Origin: Ravibacter sp964559125
GTDB lineage: Bacteria > Bacteroidota > Bacteroidia > Cytophagales > Spirosomataceae
Assembly: GCA_964559125.1 (NCBI GenBank)
Contig: CAZLGW010000014.1
Location: 1-64,000, forward strand
Length of the DNA: 64,000 nt
Direction of reading: 5' to 3'
Shown: in pieces, positions 43,026-52,281 of the stretch
Layout of the letters: each line of letters begins with the position of its first letter
How positions within the stretch are numbered: position 1 is the first letter of the stretch
Program-made: the position numbers and the translations under genes
The notes under the pieces: generated by a model
What the model was told of the DNA's origin: nothing
Databases searched by the model: none
Seen by the model: the letters and a program-made list of their open reading frames with translations, nothing else

Positions 43026-44090
43026 ATGGCACAACCATCAGACAAGGAAAATAAGCTGAAAGCGCTCCAGATTACACTTGAGAAATTAGACAAAACCTTT
43101 GGTAAGGGCTCTGTTATGAGGCTGAGCGACAGCAAAGTGCTGGATGTACCTGTGATCTCTACCGGGTCGCTCGGATTGGACCTGGCATTAGGCATAGGAG
43201 GTGTACCGCGAGGAAGAGTGGTCGAAGTATATGGCCCGGAGTCTTCAGGTAAGACTACCCTGGCTATGCATTGTATTGCTGAAGCACAGAAAAACGGAGG
43301 CCTGGCGGCAATTGTCGATGCCGAGCATGCATTTGACAGGACTTATGCGGAGAAGCTGGGTATTGATACTCAGAATCTCCTGATTTCTCAGCCCGACAGC
43401 GGGGAGCAGGCGCTTGAAATAGCTGAGCACCTGATCAGCAGCGGTGCGATAGATATAATCGTAATTGACTCTGTAGCGGCTTTAGTGCCTCGTGCGGAGT
43501 TGGAAGGGGAGATGGGCGACAGTAAAGTCGGCCTGCAGGCCAGGCTGATGTCGCAGGCGCTGAGAAAGCTGACCGGCGTGATCAACAAGACAGGATGCTG
43601 CTGTATTTTTATCAACCAGCTTCGTGAAAAGATTGGGGTAATGTTTGGAAACCCTGAAACCACCACAGGCGGTAACGCGCTTAAATATTATGCATCGGTA
43701 AGGCTCGACATCAGGAGGGTAGGGCAGATCAAGGAGAGTAGCGATAATATCCTGGGGAACAGAACACGGGTAAAAGTAGTTAAGAATAAGCTTGCCCCTC
43801 CTTTCAAGGTGATAGAATTCGATATCATGTACGGAGAGGGTATTTCGAAAGTCGGGGAGATCCTGGACCTGGCCGTGGAGCTGGATATCGTGAAAAAGTC
43901 GGGCTCATGGTTCAGCTACGAAGGCAACCGCCTCGGACAGGGACGTGATTCGGTGAAGGATCTCCTGAAGGATAACCCCGAACTGGCCGATAAGCTGGAG
44001 GCGCTGATCCGGGGTAAAGTCAACCAGGATGCCGATGCTTTGGTAGATACAAGCGAGCCGAACGTCGCAGACGAGGGGAATCCCGATTAA
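43026..44090 (+). CDS. recA: Recombinase A
   Basis: 354 residues. RecA forms filaments on single-stranded DNA for homologous recombination and triggers LexA-type SOS cleavage. Walker A GPESSGKT (70-77), Walker B IIVIDSVAALVP (~145-156), the L2 region INQLREKIGVMFGNPETTTGG and an acidic C-terminal tail are present, with no intein. It follows the gld terminator; an AT-rich leader with TATATTTA (42987-42994) may hold the promoter. Its stop overlaps the convergent GT90 stop by 3 bp. Confidence 0.98.
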   Translation: MAQPSDKENKLKALQITLEKLDKTFGKGSVMRLSDSKVLDVPVISTGSLGLDLALGIGGVPRGRVVEVYGPESSGKTTLAMHCIAEAQKNGGLAAIVDAEHAFDRTYAEKLGIDTQNLLISQPDSGEQALEIAEHLISSGAIDIIVIDSVAALVPRAELEGEMGDSKVGLQARLMSQALRKLTGVINKTGCCCIFINQLREKIGVMFGNPETTTGGNALKYYASVRLDIRRVGQIKESSDNILGNRTRVKVVKNKLAPPFKVIEFDIMYGEGISKVGEILDLAVELDIVKKSGSWFSYEGNRLGQGRDSVKDLLKDNPELADKLEALIRGKVNQDADALVDTSEPNVADEGNPD

Positions 44091-45055
44091 TAAGACTCCC
44101 TTTGCGAGGTAAAGCGAAAATACTTTTCCAGGACCATGAGAGAGATCAGATCTTCTTTTTCGGGGTCCTGGAATTGAGCTACATATTCGTGCGCATTCCG
44201 GGCTATCTTTTTTGCTTCCTCCGGATTTTTAATATAATAGTCCAGCACCTCCGGGAGGTCGGAGTAATCGTCTTTTATCTGTATATAATGCTCGTTGGGT
44301 TTTAATCGCCCTTCCATAAACCAGGTCTCGTATTTGGGTTTCGGCATTACCGCTATGGAATTGGAAGACATGATCCACTTGAGATTGGTCGCTACGTCAT
44401 TCCCCTCCAGGCTCAGGATAAATTTATACCTGAGATGCTTATAGATGGAGATTTTGGGCTTAAACCATAAAGGGTTTCCTCCTTTTTTATTTACCTGACC
44501 CAGGTCGAGCAACGGGTTCCCGAAATGCTTTTCCATGAAATCTATCCTGTGAGGCTGGGTAAAGACTCCGCGGCCAATCAGCATATCCAGCTTATCTTCG
44601 TAGCTTATCGGGTCTTTTATAAACAGGAAGTGCCTTTTTTTGTCAAGGTTCAGCAGGATGGCATTCGCGTTGCCGGACGAAATGGGTCTTGATTTCTGAA
44701 TCGTAGGCCGCGGAGAAACGTGAATAACATCACCGAAGCAGAACGTAGCTTTTAAATGACCGGGAAAATACCTGGTGTATTCCAGCGTATCGATCAGGTA
44801 GGAACTTGGTGCTTTGATTTTGCGGATATCCGCCAGCCTGGTCGGCAGGTGGTCGGGAGACATGAAGCTGCTTAGTTTGTTGTAATAGTCTACCCGGTCA
44901 AGAAGCTCCTTTTCTGAAAACCGGTCTATGGTCTTTAAACGGCTTTCCAGGCGAGACTCCCATATTTGCTTTGGAATAGCTGCTCTCAGCAGATCCCGGA
45001 GATAGTATAGGGTTTTGTTTTTAGAAAGCTCTATCTGTATCTCACGAAAGTTCAT
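44087..45055 (-). CDS. Glycosyltransferase family 90 (CAP10-like) protein
   Basis: 322 residues with no signal peptide. The CAP10/GT90 motif is FILSLEGNDVATNLKWIMSSNSIAVMPKP (about 215-243) with the later ETWFMEGRLKPNEHYIQI. Related bacterial proteins modify LPS or capsule with xylose or glucose-type sugars. It follows the AAA ATPase gene by 11 bp in the rny-AAA-GT90 run. The donor and acceptor are unknown. It overlaps the convergent recA stop, so transcripts of the two genes must overlap. Confidence 0.82.
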   Translation of the reverse strand: MNFREIQIELSKNKTLYYLRDLLRAAIPKQIWESRLESRLKTIDRFSEKELLDRVDYYNKLSSFMSPDHLPTRLADIRKIKAPSSYLIDTLEYTRYFPGHLKATFCFGDVIHVSPRPTIQKSRPISSGNANAILLNLDKKRHFLFIKDPISYEDKLDMLIGRGVFTQPHRIDFMEKHFGNPLLDLGQVNKKGGNPLWFKPKISIYKHLRYKFILSLEGNDVATNLKWIMSSNSIAVMPKPKYETWFMEGRLKPNEHYIQIKDDYSDLPEVLDYYIKNPEEAKKIARNAHEYVAQFQDPEKEDLISLMVLEKYFRFTSQRESY

Positions 45056-45066
45056 GTGATATATTT

Positions 45067-46611
45067 TCAGAACTTATCCCGGTCATTCTCAAAAAAGTCC
45101 TCGTCGTCTTCATCAAAATCATCGGCATTGGGCAGCATAGTGTCCAGCAGATCCCTGAAATCGGAACCGTCGTCGAGTATGCGCCTGCCTATCCTGGAAA
45201 ATTCTGCGAATCCATGCAGAGCGAATTCCATGAATAACAGCTGCTCTTCCGGTGGAGAATCGGGCAGGTAGGTCTCTACATATTCGTCTAAACCGTCGAT
45301 GGTTTTGAGGCGGGCACGGTACTCGGTGTTAGTGAGGTTATCGGAGATCGCGATCTGGTGGCCCGACCCGAACCATTCAATTATTTTCCGGGCCCTGGGA
45401 TCAAGATCTTTTTTAGACTTTTCCAGGTCGGAAAAATAAGTCTTGAATACCGACCTGATGGCTCTTCCGATGAGGTTCTGGGCTACGATCACCGGTCCTT
45501 CGACCTCTCCCTCATAAACAAGCTCTACCTTGCCGCAGATGGAAGGTACCGTGTGATACAGGTCGGAAATACGCGCATAGCTCTCCGTTTCACCATTCTG
45601 AAGGCTGCGACGTTCGGCTGCGCTGAGAAGATTTTCGTATGCCGATATGGTCATGCGTGCCGATACTCCGCTTTTTTTATCTACGTATTCGCTGTTCCGG
45701 GCCTCGAATGCAATTTGTTCGATCAGGTTTTTGATCAGGTCGTTGACAACGGTACGCTGCTCTTCTTTGACCCTGGCTTCCTGGCCGGTGATCTTTTTCC
45801 CCATTTCTATAGTCAGCGGGTAGTGCGTGACTATCTGGCTGTCGATGCGGTCTTTAAGGGGTGTGACAATACTCCCCCTGTTGGTGTAATCTTCAGGGTT
45901 CGCAGTAAAAACAAACTGTATATCGAGCGGGAGCCTGAATTTAAAGCCCCTGATCTGTATATCGCCTTCCTGAAGTATATTGAACAGAGCAACCTGGATC
46001 CTGGCCTGGAGGTCGGGCAATTCATTGATGACAAAGATACCCCTGTTTGCGCGGGGAATGAGCCCGAAATGGATTACCCTTTCATCCGAATACGGGAGCT
46101 TGAGTGTAGCTGCCCTGATCGGGTCTACATCGCCTATGAGATCGGCCACCGAAACGTCGGGAGTAGCAAGCTTTTCCGTATATCGTTCTTCGCGATGCAG
46201 CCAGCTGACCGGGGTATCATTCCCTTTTTCCGCCAGTAGCGTCGCAGAACTTTTGGTAAGCGGCCGGAGCGGGTCCTCGTTAAGATCACTGCCTTCCAGT
46301 ACCGGTACATATTCATCGAGAAGACCCGTCATAGACCTGGCCATCCGGGTTTTAGCTTGTCCGCGTAAGCCTAGGAAATTGATATTATGCATGGACAGGA
46401 TTGCTCTTTCGACATCGGGGATCACGGTATTTTCGTATCCCCAGATGCCTGAAAAAACAGGCTCTCCACGCCGGATTTTCAGGATAAGGTTACGGCGTAG
46501 CTCTTCCTTTACCGTGACGGGTTGGTAGCCGGAAGTTATCAATTCTCCGAGCGTTTTTATGCCGAGCTTTTCTTCGGGAGAGAGATCTGAATAGGCCATC
46601 TGGTACGGCAT
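45067..46611 (-). CDS. MoxR/magnesium-chelatase-like AAA+ ATPase
   Basis: 514 residues; the ATG at 46599 (MAYSDLSPEEK) is an alternative start. Walker A is GLRGQAKTR (81-89). The Walker B region reads IFVINELPDLQ, with Asn where the usual Asp of DE stands. Sensor 1 is FVFTANPEDYTNRG. The C-terminus is strongly acidic (FDEDDEDFFEND). Proteins of this type usually pair with a VWA-domain partner to insert metal or remodel complexes. No VWA gene is next to it. It starts 8 bp after the rny stop. Despite database naming, chlorophyll synthesis is not implied. Confidence 0.85.
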   Translation of the reverse strand: MPYQMAYSDLSPEEKLGIKTLGELITSGYQPVTVKEELRRNLILKIRRGEPVFSGIWGYENTVIPDVERAILSMHNINFLGLRGQAKTRMARSMTGLLDEYVPVLEGSDLNEDPLRPLTKSSATLLAEKGNDTPVSWLHREERYTEKLATPDVSVADLIGDVDPIRAATLKLPYSDERVIHFGLIPRANRGIFVINELPDLQARIQVALFNILQEGDIQIRGFKFRLPLDIQFVFTANPEDYTNRGSIVTPLKDRIDSQIVTHYPLTIEMGKKITGQEARVKEEQRTVVNDLIKNLIEQIAFEARNSEYVDKKSGVSARMTISAYENLLSAAERRSLQNGETESYARISDLYHTVPSICGKVELVYEGEVEGPVIVAQNLIGRAIRSVFKTYFSDLEKSKKDLDPRARKIIEWFGSGHQIAISDNLTNTEYRARLKTIDGLDEYVETYLPDSPPEEQLLFMEFALHGFAEFSRIGRRILDDGSDFRDLLDTMLPNADDFDEDDEDFFENDRDKF

Positions 46612-46618
46612 AAACTTT

Positions 46619-48184
46619 TTATCGGGCGTACGCCACAGACCGCATTTCGCGGATTACCGTGATCTTTATCTGCCCGGGGTACTGCATTTCTTTTTCTATT
46701 TTCTGAGAAATGTCGAATGACAGCAGGCTGGCCTTTTCGTCAGTGATATTTTCCGAGTTTACAATTACACGAAGCTCACGGCCCGCCTGTATAGCATAGC
46801 ATTTTTCTACACCTTCAAACGAAAGCGCCAGGTTTTCCATGTCTTTCAGACGGCGGATATACGATTCCATCATTTCTCTGCGGGCGCCGGGCCGAGACCC
46901 CGATATGGCGTCACAAACCTGGATGATCGGTGAGATCATACTGGTTTTTTCGATTTCATCGTGGTGTGCTCCGATGGCGTTGCAGACTTCAGGATGCTCT
47001 TTATATTTCTTGGCCAGCTCCATCCCGAGAATAGCGTGGGGCATCTCCGATTCTTCATGCCATACCTTGCCGATATCGTGCAGCAGGCCGGCTCTTTTGG
47101 CGAGCTTGGCATTAAGCCCCAGCTCGGCGGCCATAGTGGCGCACAGCTTAGCCACTTCCCTGGAGTGCTGCAGCAGGTTCTGCCCGTAGGAAGATCTGAA
47201 CCTCATCCTGCCTATCATTTTGACAAGCTCCGGGTGAAGCCCGTGGATGCCCAGGTCTATAACCGTTCTTTCCCCGATTTCGACAATTTCGTCCTCGATA
47301 TTTTTCTTTGTTTTAGCGACTATCTCCTCGATACGGGCGGGGTGGATCCTGCCGTCCTGCACGAGCCGGTGCATGGAAAGGCGCGCTATTTCCCGGCGGA
47401 CCGGATCAAAACCGGAGATCACGATTGCCTCGGGGGTATCGTCTACTATGATCTCTACACCGGTAGCTGCCTCAAGCGTACGGATATTACGCCCTTCGCG
47501 GCCGATGATCTTGCCTTTTATATCGTCGTTTTCAATGTTGAAAACAGAGACACAGTTCTCAATTGCATTCTCCGCTGCCGTCCTCTGGATGGTTTCGATG
47601 ACGATTTTTTTAGCCTCTTTCGTAGCAGTCAGCCTCGACTCTTCCATTACGGCTTTCACATAAGAAGCAGCCCTCGAATCGGCTTCAGCCTTAAGAGCGT
47701 CCATCAGTTGTTCCCGGGCCTGGTCGGCAGTCAGATTGGCGATTTTTTCTAGCTGGGATACCTGCAACTTCAGGTTTTTTTCCGCTTCCTCACGCTTTAA
47801 GGTAGCGATTTCAAGCTGCTGGGAAAGATTGTTTTTCAGATTTTCAAGCTCTGCTTCGCGGCGCTTGTTCTGCTCGAGAGACTGGGAGAGGGTTTGCTCT
47901 TTCTGGCGAAGTTTCTGCTCGTTGGTGTTGAGCAGGTTGCGTTTACGGTTGCTTTCTTCCTCGAATTCGGCTCTTAGTTTCAGGAATTTTTCCTTTGCTT
48001 CGAGAATCCTGTCCTTTTTGGTGTTTTCAGCAACTATTTCGGCATTTTTGATGATTTCCTCGGCGCGCTTTTCCGCTTCGGCCTCCTTGTGCTGGAACGA
48101 GCGTTTAAAGACCATTTTGCCGATAAATAACCCTGCTACCAACGCGACGGGGACGGCAAGCACTAATAATACGTACTCTGACAT
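46619..48184 (-). CDS. rny: Ribonuclease Y
   Basis: 521 residues. RNase Y is a membrane-anchored endonuclease that starts mRNA decay. An N-terminal membrane helix (about 4-22) is followed by a long charged coiled coil (~30-200), a KH domain (~210-280, with IKGKIIGREGRNIRTLE) and an HD domain with the catalytic HD at 369-370 (LLHDIGK) and a later HHDEIE. The length matches the family. It heads the rny-AAA-GT90 run and lies 101 bp downstream of zapA. Confidence 0.96.
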   Translation of the reverse strand: MSEYVLLVLAVPVALVAGLFIGKMVFKRSFQHKEAEAEKRAEEIIKNAEIVAENTKKDRILEAKEKFLKLRAEFEEESNRKRNLLNTNEQKLRQKEQTLSQSLEQNKRREAELENLKNNLSQQLEIATLKREEAEKNLKLQVSQLEKIANLTADQAREQLMDALKAEADSRAASYVKAVMEESRLTATKEAKKIVIETIQRTAAENAIENCVSVFNIENDDIKGKIIGREGRNIRTLEAATGVEIIVDDTPEAIVISGFDPVRREIARLSMHRLVQDGRIHPARIEEIVAKTKKNIEDEIVEIGERTVIDLGIHGLHPELVKMIGRMRFRSSYGQNLLQHSREVAKLCATMAAELGLNAKLAKRAGLLHDIGKVWHEESEMPHAILGMELAKKYKEHPEVCNAIGAHHDEIEKTSMISPIIQVCDAISGSRPGARREMMESYIRRLKDMENLALSFEGVEKCYAIQAGRELRVIVNSENITDEKASLLSFDISQKIEKEMQYPGQIKITVIREMRSVAYAR

Positions 48185-48285
48185 ATTTTTACCTGATAAG
48201 TGAAATGTGTTTTAAGTTAAACACCGATTTCAACAGGTAGGTATTCAAAGAAGATCGGAACAGCTATACCAAATTGCCTATAACG

Positions 48286-48573
48286 CTAGTTTTTTAAGGA
48301 TTTCTCTACCTTGGTGTCCCATAGTGCTATCATATTAGCAAGGTGTTGCTTCTGCTTTTCCAATTGATCGTAATTACGCTGTAAACTCACAATGCTATCT
48401 ATGGAAGTGAGAGCTATAGCTTCCATCTCGTCGTGTCCTTTAGCCTTGTATTTTTCGACAAAACGCTTAAAAGATTCTTTCGCGCGGATGTAGTACTGCT
48501 CCTGGTCAGCGGGGACATGTAAATTGAACCCCCTGTCCATAACTTTAAAAAAAACCGTTACATGCTCTTCCAC
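48286..48573 (-). CDS. zapA: Cell division protein ZapA
   Basis: 95 residues from a GTG at 48573 (the first ATG is residue 12 and would remove family sequence). ZapA cross-links FtsZ filaments. The N-terminal strands (VTVFFKVMDRGFNLHVPADQEQYYIRAKE) and C-terminal coiled coil (~50-90) match the family. It is 12 bp downstream of a coiled-coil gene, which follows pheT; pheT-zapA order occurs in several phyla. Confidence 0.88.
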   Translation of the reverse strand: MEEHVTVFFKVMDRGFNLHVPADQEQYYIRAKESFKRFVEKYKAKGHDEMEAIALTSIDSIVSLQRNYDQLEKQKQHLANMIALWDTKVEKSLKN

Positions 48574-48585
48574 GCTCTTTCCCGA

Positions 48586-48933
48586 TTATAGGGTTTGTTT
48601 TAATTTGAGAATGACAGCGTCAATATCCTGTATATAATGATCAATGACTTCCTTCAATTCTGAAATACCACCTGTTGGCGTCAGTTTATTTGTTACAATT
48701 TTAGCAAAAAATCTGGATCTATTAAAATCCCTTTCTAATTGCCTGTGTTTTTTCTTTATTTCCTGGTACTCTGCTTTGAAACGGGTATTCTCTTCTTTTA
48801 ATACCTGGTTTTTCTCCTTAAGGTCTTTCATTTCCCACTTGAGCCTGGTCTGCTCATTCAGCAGTATCTGGAGCTTCGCATCAAATGCCACCAGAAGGGC
48901 CTTCAGATCTTTCTGGGAAATGTTTTGAGCCAT
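48586..48933 (-). CDS. Small coiled-coil protein between pheT and zapA
   Basis: 115 residues. Residues ~20-75 form a strong coiled coil rich in Lys/Glu with Leu heptads (LQILLNEQTRLKWEMKDLKE), and a short C-terminal helix follows (ELKEVIDHYIQDIDAVILKL). It has no signal or membrane segment. It is tightly placed between pheT (3 bp) and zapA (12 bp). Size and neighbours suggest a ZapB-like divisome partner, but I find no definite family motif. Confidence 0.65.
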   Translation of the reverse strand: MAQNISQKDLKALLVAFDAKLQILLNEQTRLKWEMKDLKEKNQVLKEENTRFKAEYQEIKKKHRQLERDFNRSRFFAKIVTNKLTPTGGISELKEVIDHYIQDIDAVILKLKQTL

Positions 48934-48936
48934 TAC

Positions 48937-51351
48937 CTATTTTCTGATTACTGCATTGTACTCCGATTCGTAAGCGCTCATCAGTTTTTGCATAACGCGG
49001 TCGATCTCCTGGTCGGTAAGCGTGTGCGTTTCGTCCTGCAGGGTAAAGCTCAGCGCATAAGCCTTTCTCCCGTCCAGGTTCGATCCCTCGTATACATCAA
49101 AGACGTTGATGTCTTTGATGAGCTTTTTCTCTACTTTGCGCGCAAGGCGTTCCAGCGAGTCGAAGGTGATGTTTTTGTCAATTACCAGCGAAAGATCCCT
49201 TCTTACCTCCGGGAACCGGGAAACTTCCTTATAATCGACAGATCCGCTGTATTTTTTTACGAGAAAATCCCAGTCGAGCTCGGCAAAGTAGACGTCGGCC
49301 TTCACACCCGCAAGTTTGGCCAGGTCGGGAGATACCAGGCCCAGGCGGCCCAACTGCTTGTTGCCGGCACTCCATACCACTCCCTGCGAGAATTGCCTGC
49401 CGCTATACTTTTCAGAACTCACCTGACCCGTACGCAAACACGCCAGTACGTTATTTACGCCAAGCGCCAGGTCGTGAAATACCAACGGCCTGGCAGGGGC
49501 GAACCAGCTTTCATGTACATTCTGCCCTGTCATGGTCAGCGACAGGATGTTCTTCTCAAGGTATTTGCCGTTTTCCAGTGAGTAAACCTTCCCGAATTCA
49601 AACAGCTTAAGGTTCTTCTGTCGCCTGTTGATATTGTATGCCACCGTTTCAAGGGCCGAAAACAACATGGTGCGGCGCAGGACAGACAGGTCCTCGCTGA
49701 AGTAGTTCAGGATTTTTACTTCTTCTCCCGGGAGTTCATCTGCAAGCGCGCTTTGTAAGGAAGGCTTTACGAGCGAATTGTTAATGATCTCGTAAAATCC
49801 GTTTGCAGCCAGCATACCGCCTGTCCTGAGTGCGAGCTCATCGGGATCTTTGGTGGGGAAGGGAGACAGAAAGTCACTTTTCAGGTCTTCCGAGAGCTCA
49901 ACATTATCGAAACCGTAGATCCTCAGGACCTCTTCGATGATATCGGCTTCTCTTTGTACATCGACACGATAAGGCGGCACGACCGCGAGGAAGCCGTCTT
50001 CATCTTCTTTTTCAAACCGGATGTCCAGGTTGAAAAGGATCTTCTGAATCTTATACCGGTCCAGCTTTTTACCAATCAGCCGGTCTACGTTTTTATACTT
50101 GACCGCAACCTTGAAGTTTTCGATTGGTCTCGGATAGATATCGATCGTCTCCGAAGAAACTGTCCCGCCGGCAATTTCCTGTATGAGAATCGCCGCACGC
50201 TTCAGGGCGTTGACGGGCATATTGGGATCGGTGCCGCGCTCGAAACGGAAAGAGGAATCGGTTTTAAGGGAATGATGCTGGGATGTCCGCCGTACCCATT
50301 CCGGGGAGAAATAAGCGGATTCGAGGAAAATCGTGGTGGTGGCACCTGTTACACCCGATTCCTCTCCGCCGAATACCCCTGCTATGCACATAGGCTTTTC
50401 GGCGTCTCCGATGACCAGGTCATTATGCCGGAGCTTCCTTTTGACCCCGTCGAGCGTAGTAAATTCAGTGCCGTCGGGGAAGGTACGGACAACAACTTTC
50501 CGGCCTGCTATTTTCTCGTAGTCAAAAGCATGAAGCGGCTGGCCCAGCTCGTGACAAACGTAATTGGTAATGTCGACAATATTGTTGATCGGACGTAGGC
50601 CTATCGTTTCCAGTCTTTGCTTCAGCCACCCGGGTGATTCGGCTACTGTCAGCCCGGTCATGGTCAGGCCGGTATAACGCGGAGCCGCCTCGTGGTTATG
50701 AATTTCTACCGTTACCGGAAAATCACGGTTGCCTGCTTTGAGCGTGTCCAACGGAGGCAGGTTGACCGGCTTGTTCAGCACGGCTTTGATATCGCGGGCA
50801 ACCCCGAAATGGGAAGCTGCATCGGCCCGGTTGGGCGTCAGCCCGATTTCAATCGTGTAGTCCTGCTCCAGCTTGAGATAGCTGGAGGCTGGAGTTCCTA
50901 CCGGCAGATCGGTTTCCAGGACCATGATCCCGTCGTGCGAATGTCCGATCCCGAGCTCATCTTCCGCACAGATCATTCCTTCCGATTCGGCGCCTCTTAT
51001 TTTAGCTTTTTTTATTTTGAAAGGCTCGGCCTGGCCGGCAGGATATAGCTCTGCTCCGACTTTGGCGACGATCACTTTTTGCCCGGCAGCTACGTTAGGC
51101 GCTCCGCAAACGATGTTAAGAGGAGATTCCAACCCGACGTCGACCGTAGTTACTGACAGCTTATCTGCATTGGGGTGTCTTTCACAAGTCAGGACCTTTC
51201 CTATGACCACCTCTCTGAGCCCGCCTTTTATACTCTCTTTTTCCTCGATGCCTTCCACTTCCAGCCCGGTAGCTGTAAGCAGACTGCCTAGTTCTTCCGG
51301 AGATTCTTCAAATGCTATCAGCTCTTTAAGCCAATTGTACGATATTTTCAC
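48937..51351 (-). CDS. pheT: Phenylalanine--tRNA ligase subunit beta
   Basis: 804 residues, starting at a GTG (the encoded MKISYNWLKELI is canonical). PheT pairs with PheS to charge tRNA-Phe and carries editing and tRNA-binding domains. In order: tRNA-binding OB fold (~42-155), B3/B4 editing domain (~210-370, with FRFERGTDPNM), B5 (~400-475), catalytic-like core (~480-690) and FDX-ACB anticodon-binding domain (~710-803). pheS is not adjacent. A 147-bp leader precedes it, with a 7-bp hairpin (51376-51408). Confidence 0.97.
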   Translation of the reverse strand: MKISYNWLKELIAFEESPEELGSLLTATGLEVEGIEEKESIKGGLREVVIGKVLTCERHPNADKLSVTTVDVGLESPLNIVCGAPNVAAGQKVIVAKVGAELYPAGQAEPFKIKKAKIRGAESEGMICAEDELGIGHSHDGIMVLETDLPVGTPASSYLKLEQDYTIEIGLTPNRADAASHFGVARDIKAVLNKPVNLPPLDTLKAGNRDFPVTVEIHNHEAAPRYTGLTMTGLTVAESPGWLKQRLETIGLRPINNIVDITNYVCHELGQPLHAFDYEKIAGRKVVVRTFPDGTEFTTLDGVKRKLRHNDLVIGDAEKPMCIAGVFGGEESGVTGATTTIFLESAYFSPEWVRRTSQHHSLKTDSSFRFERGTDPNMPVNALKRAAILIQEIAGGTVSSETIDIYPRPIENFKVAVKYKNVDRLIGKKLDRYKIQKILFNLDIRFEKEDEDGFLAVVPPYRVDVQREADIIEEVLRIYGFDNVELSEDLKSDFLSPFPTKDPDELALRTGGMLAANGFYEIINNSLVKPSLQSALADELPGEEVKILNYFSEDLSVLRRTMLFSALETVAYNINRRQKNLKLFEFGKVYSLENGKYLEKNILSLTMTGQNVHESWFAPARPLVFHDLALGVNNVLACLRTGQVSSEKYSGRQFSQGVVWSAGNKQLGRLGLVSPDLAKLAGVKADVYFAELDWDFLVKKYSGSVDYKEVSRFPEVRRDLSLVIDKNITFDSLERLARKVEKKLIKDINVFDVYEGSNLDGRKAYALSFTLQDETHTLTDQEIDRVMQKLMSAYESEYNAVIRK

Positions 51352-51498
51352 TTGTTAAAATTGAGATAAAATAGCTTTGAGCCGTAAGCTATCCGCTGTC
51401 AGCTCAAAAAACTTTCTGTAAATAAATACTGGCAATCAGCCGGTTATAAAGTCTTTCTGTATGAAAAGGCCGTCTGAAGCCGGAAAAATACAAAACTA

Positions 51499-52152
51499 CT
51501 ATTTTTCTGCTGTAAATTTTTCGCCGGCAGTGATCGATTCGGTCAAAGTGTTTTCTGCCGGGGGAAGAGGACACGCATATTTCGGGCTGTAAGCGCAGTA
51601 GGGGTTATAGGCTTTGTTGAAATCTATAACGATCTGGTTGCCTTTTATGTCGGAAAGTGAAAAATCCAGGTACCGCCCTCCTCCGTAAGATGTCTTGCCG
51701 CTGGTACCGTCTTTCCACATCAGTGAAAGTAATCCTTCATGCTTGAGAAGAAGGAGCTTCTGCGGGGAATCGTTGATTTCAAAACGGACATAAGCGTGTT
51801 TTTCATAGGTATCTACTGAGCCGTCCGTATTCTGTATTTCGAGAATCTTATCCTCACCTTTGAATGGCTCTACATCGGCCACGACCCTGAATTTCAGATC
51901 GGGTTCAAAAAATGACAATCCTTTAAACTCATCCGGATTTTCAATCGGGGAGTCGTCGGAAGTAAGAAACCATTTCTGTGTATCGCGCCTGTCGTCAGCA
52001 AGCAGGCTTGCATAAGTGGCGGGGTTCAGCTGGCTGGTGTAGACAATGCCCGGAACGTTTTTTTGAGGAGAAAAGGTTTCAACCAGGAAATATGCGACTA
52101 TAGCCACAACCATGGCGATGGTGCTGTAGCGCATGACTTTGTTTTTGAACAT
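51499..52152 (-). CDS. DUF1684 domain protein, membrane-anchored or exported
   Basis: 217 residues. An N-terminal hydrophobic helix (about 9-27) may be an uncleaved anchor. The DUF1684 signature is near the C-terminus: VIDFNKAYNPYCAYSPKYACPLPP, with two Cys residues, preceded by GGGRYLDFSL. No function is established for the family. It lies upstream of pheT on the same strand and diverges from ribE. Confidence 0.82.
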   Translation of the reverse strand: MFKNKVMRYSTIAMVVAIVAYFLVETFSPQKNVPGIVYTSQLNPATYASLLADDRRDTQKWFLTSDDSPIENPDEFKGLSFFEPDLKFRVVADVEPFKGEDKILEIQNTDGSVDTYEKHAYVRFEINDSPQKLLLLKHEGLLSLMWKDGTSGKTSYGGGRYLDFSLSDIKGNQIVIDFNKAYNPYCAYSPKYACPLPPAENTLTESITAGEKFTAEK

Positions 52153-52281
52153 AGGACGGCAAATGATTAAAATACCTTCTGAATTGCAAATATAGGTTAT
52201 ATCCCTATTCTTACTGAATAGCCCGGGGTTTTAACCCGGGGCTTCGTAAATTTGCATTCATCCATCGCAAACCACCTTTGT

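Noticed and set aside
48185..48285. 6S RNA downstream of zapA
   Set aside because: The 101-bp gap is too short and no 6S-like open-bubble stem was seen.
51469..51478. gccgtctgaa, the neisserial DNA uptake sequence
   Set aside because: A single 10-mer match in a Bacteroidota genome is expected by chance; no second copy or uptake context seen.
52153..52281. Possible FMN riboswitch before ribE
   Set aside because: The leader after the -7 box is too short and lacks the RFN element; only a GC-rich imperfect hairpin is present.
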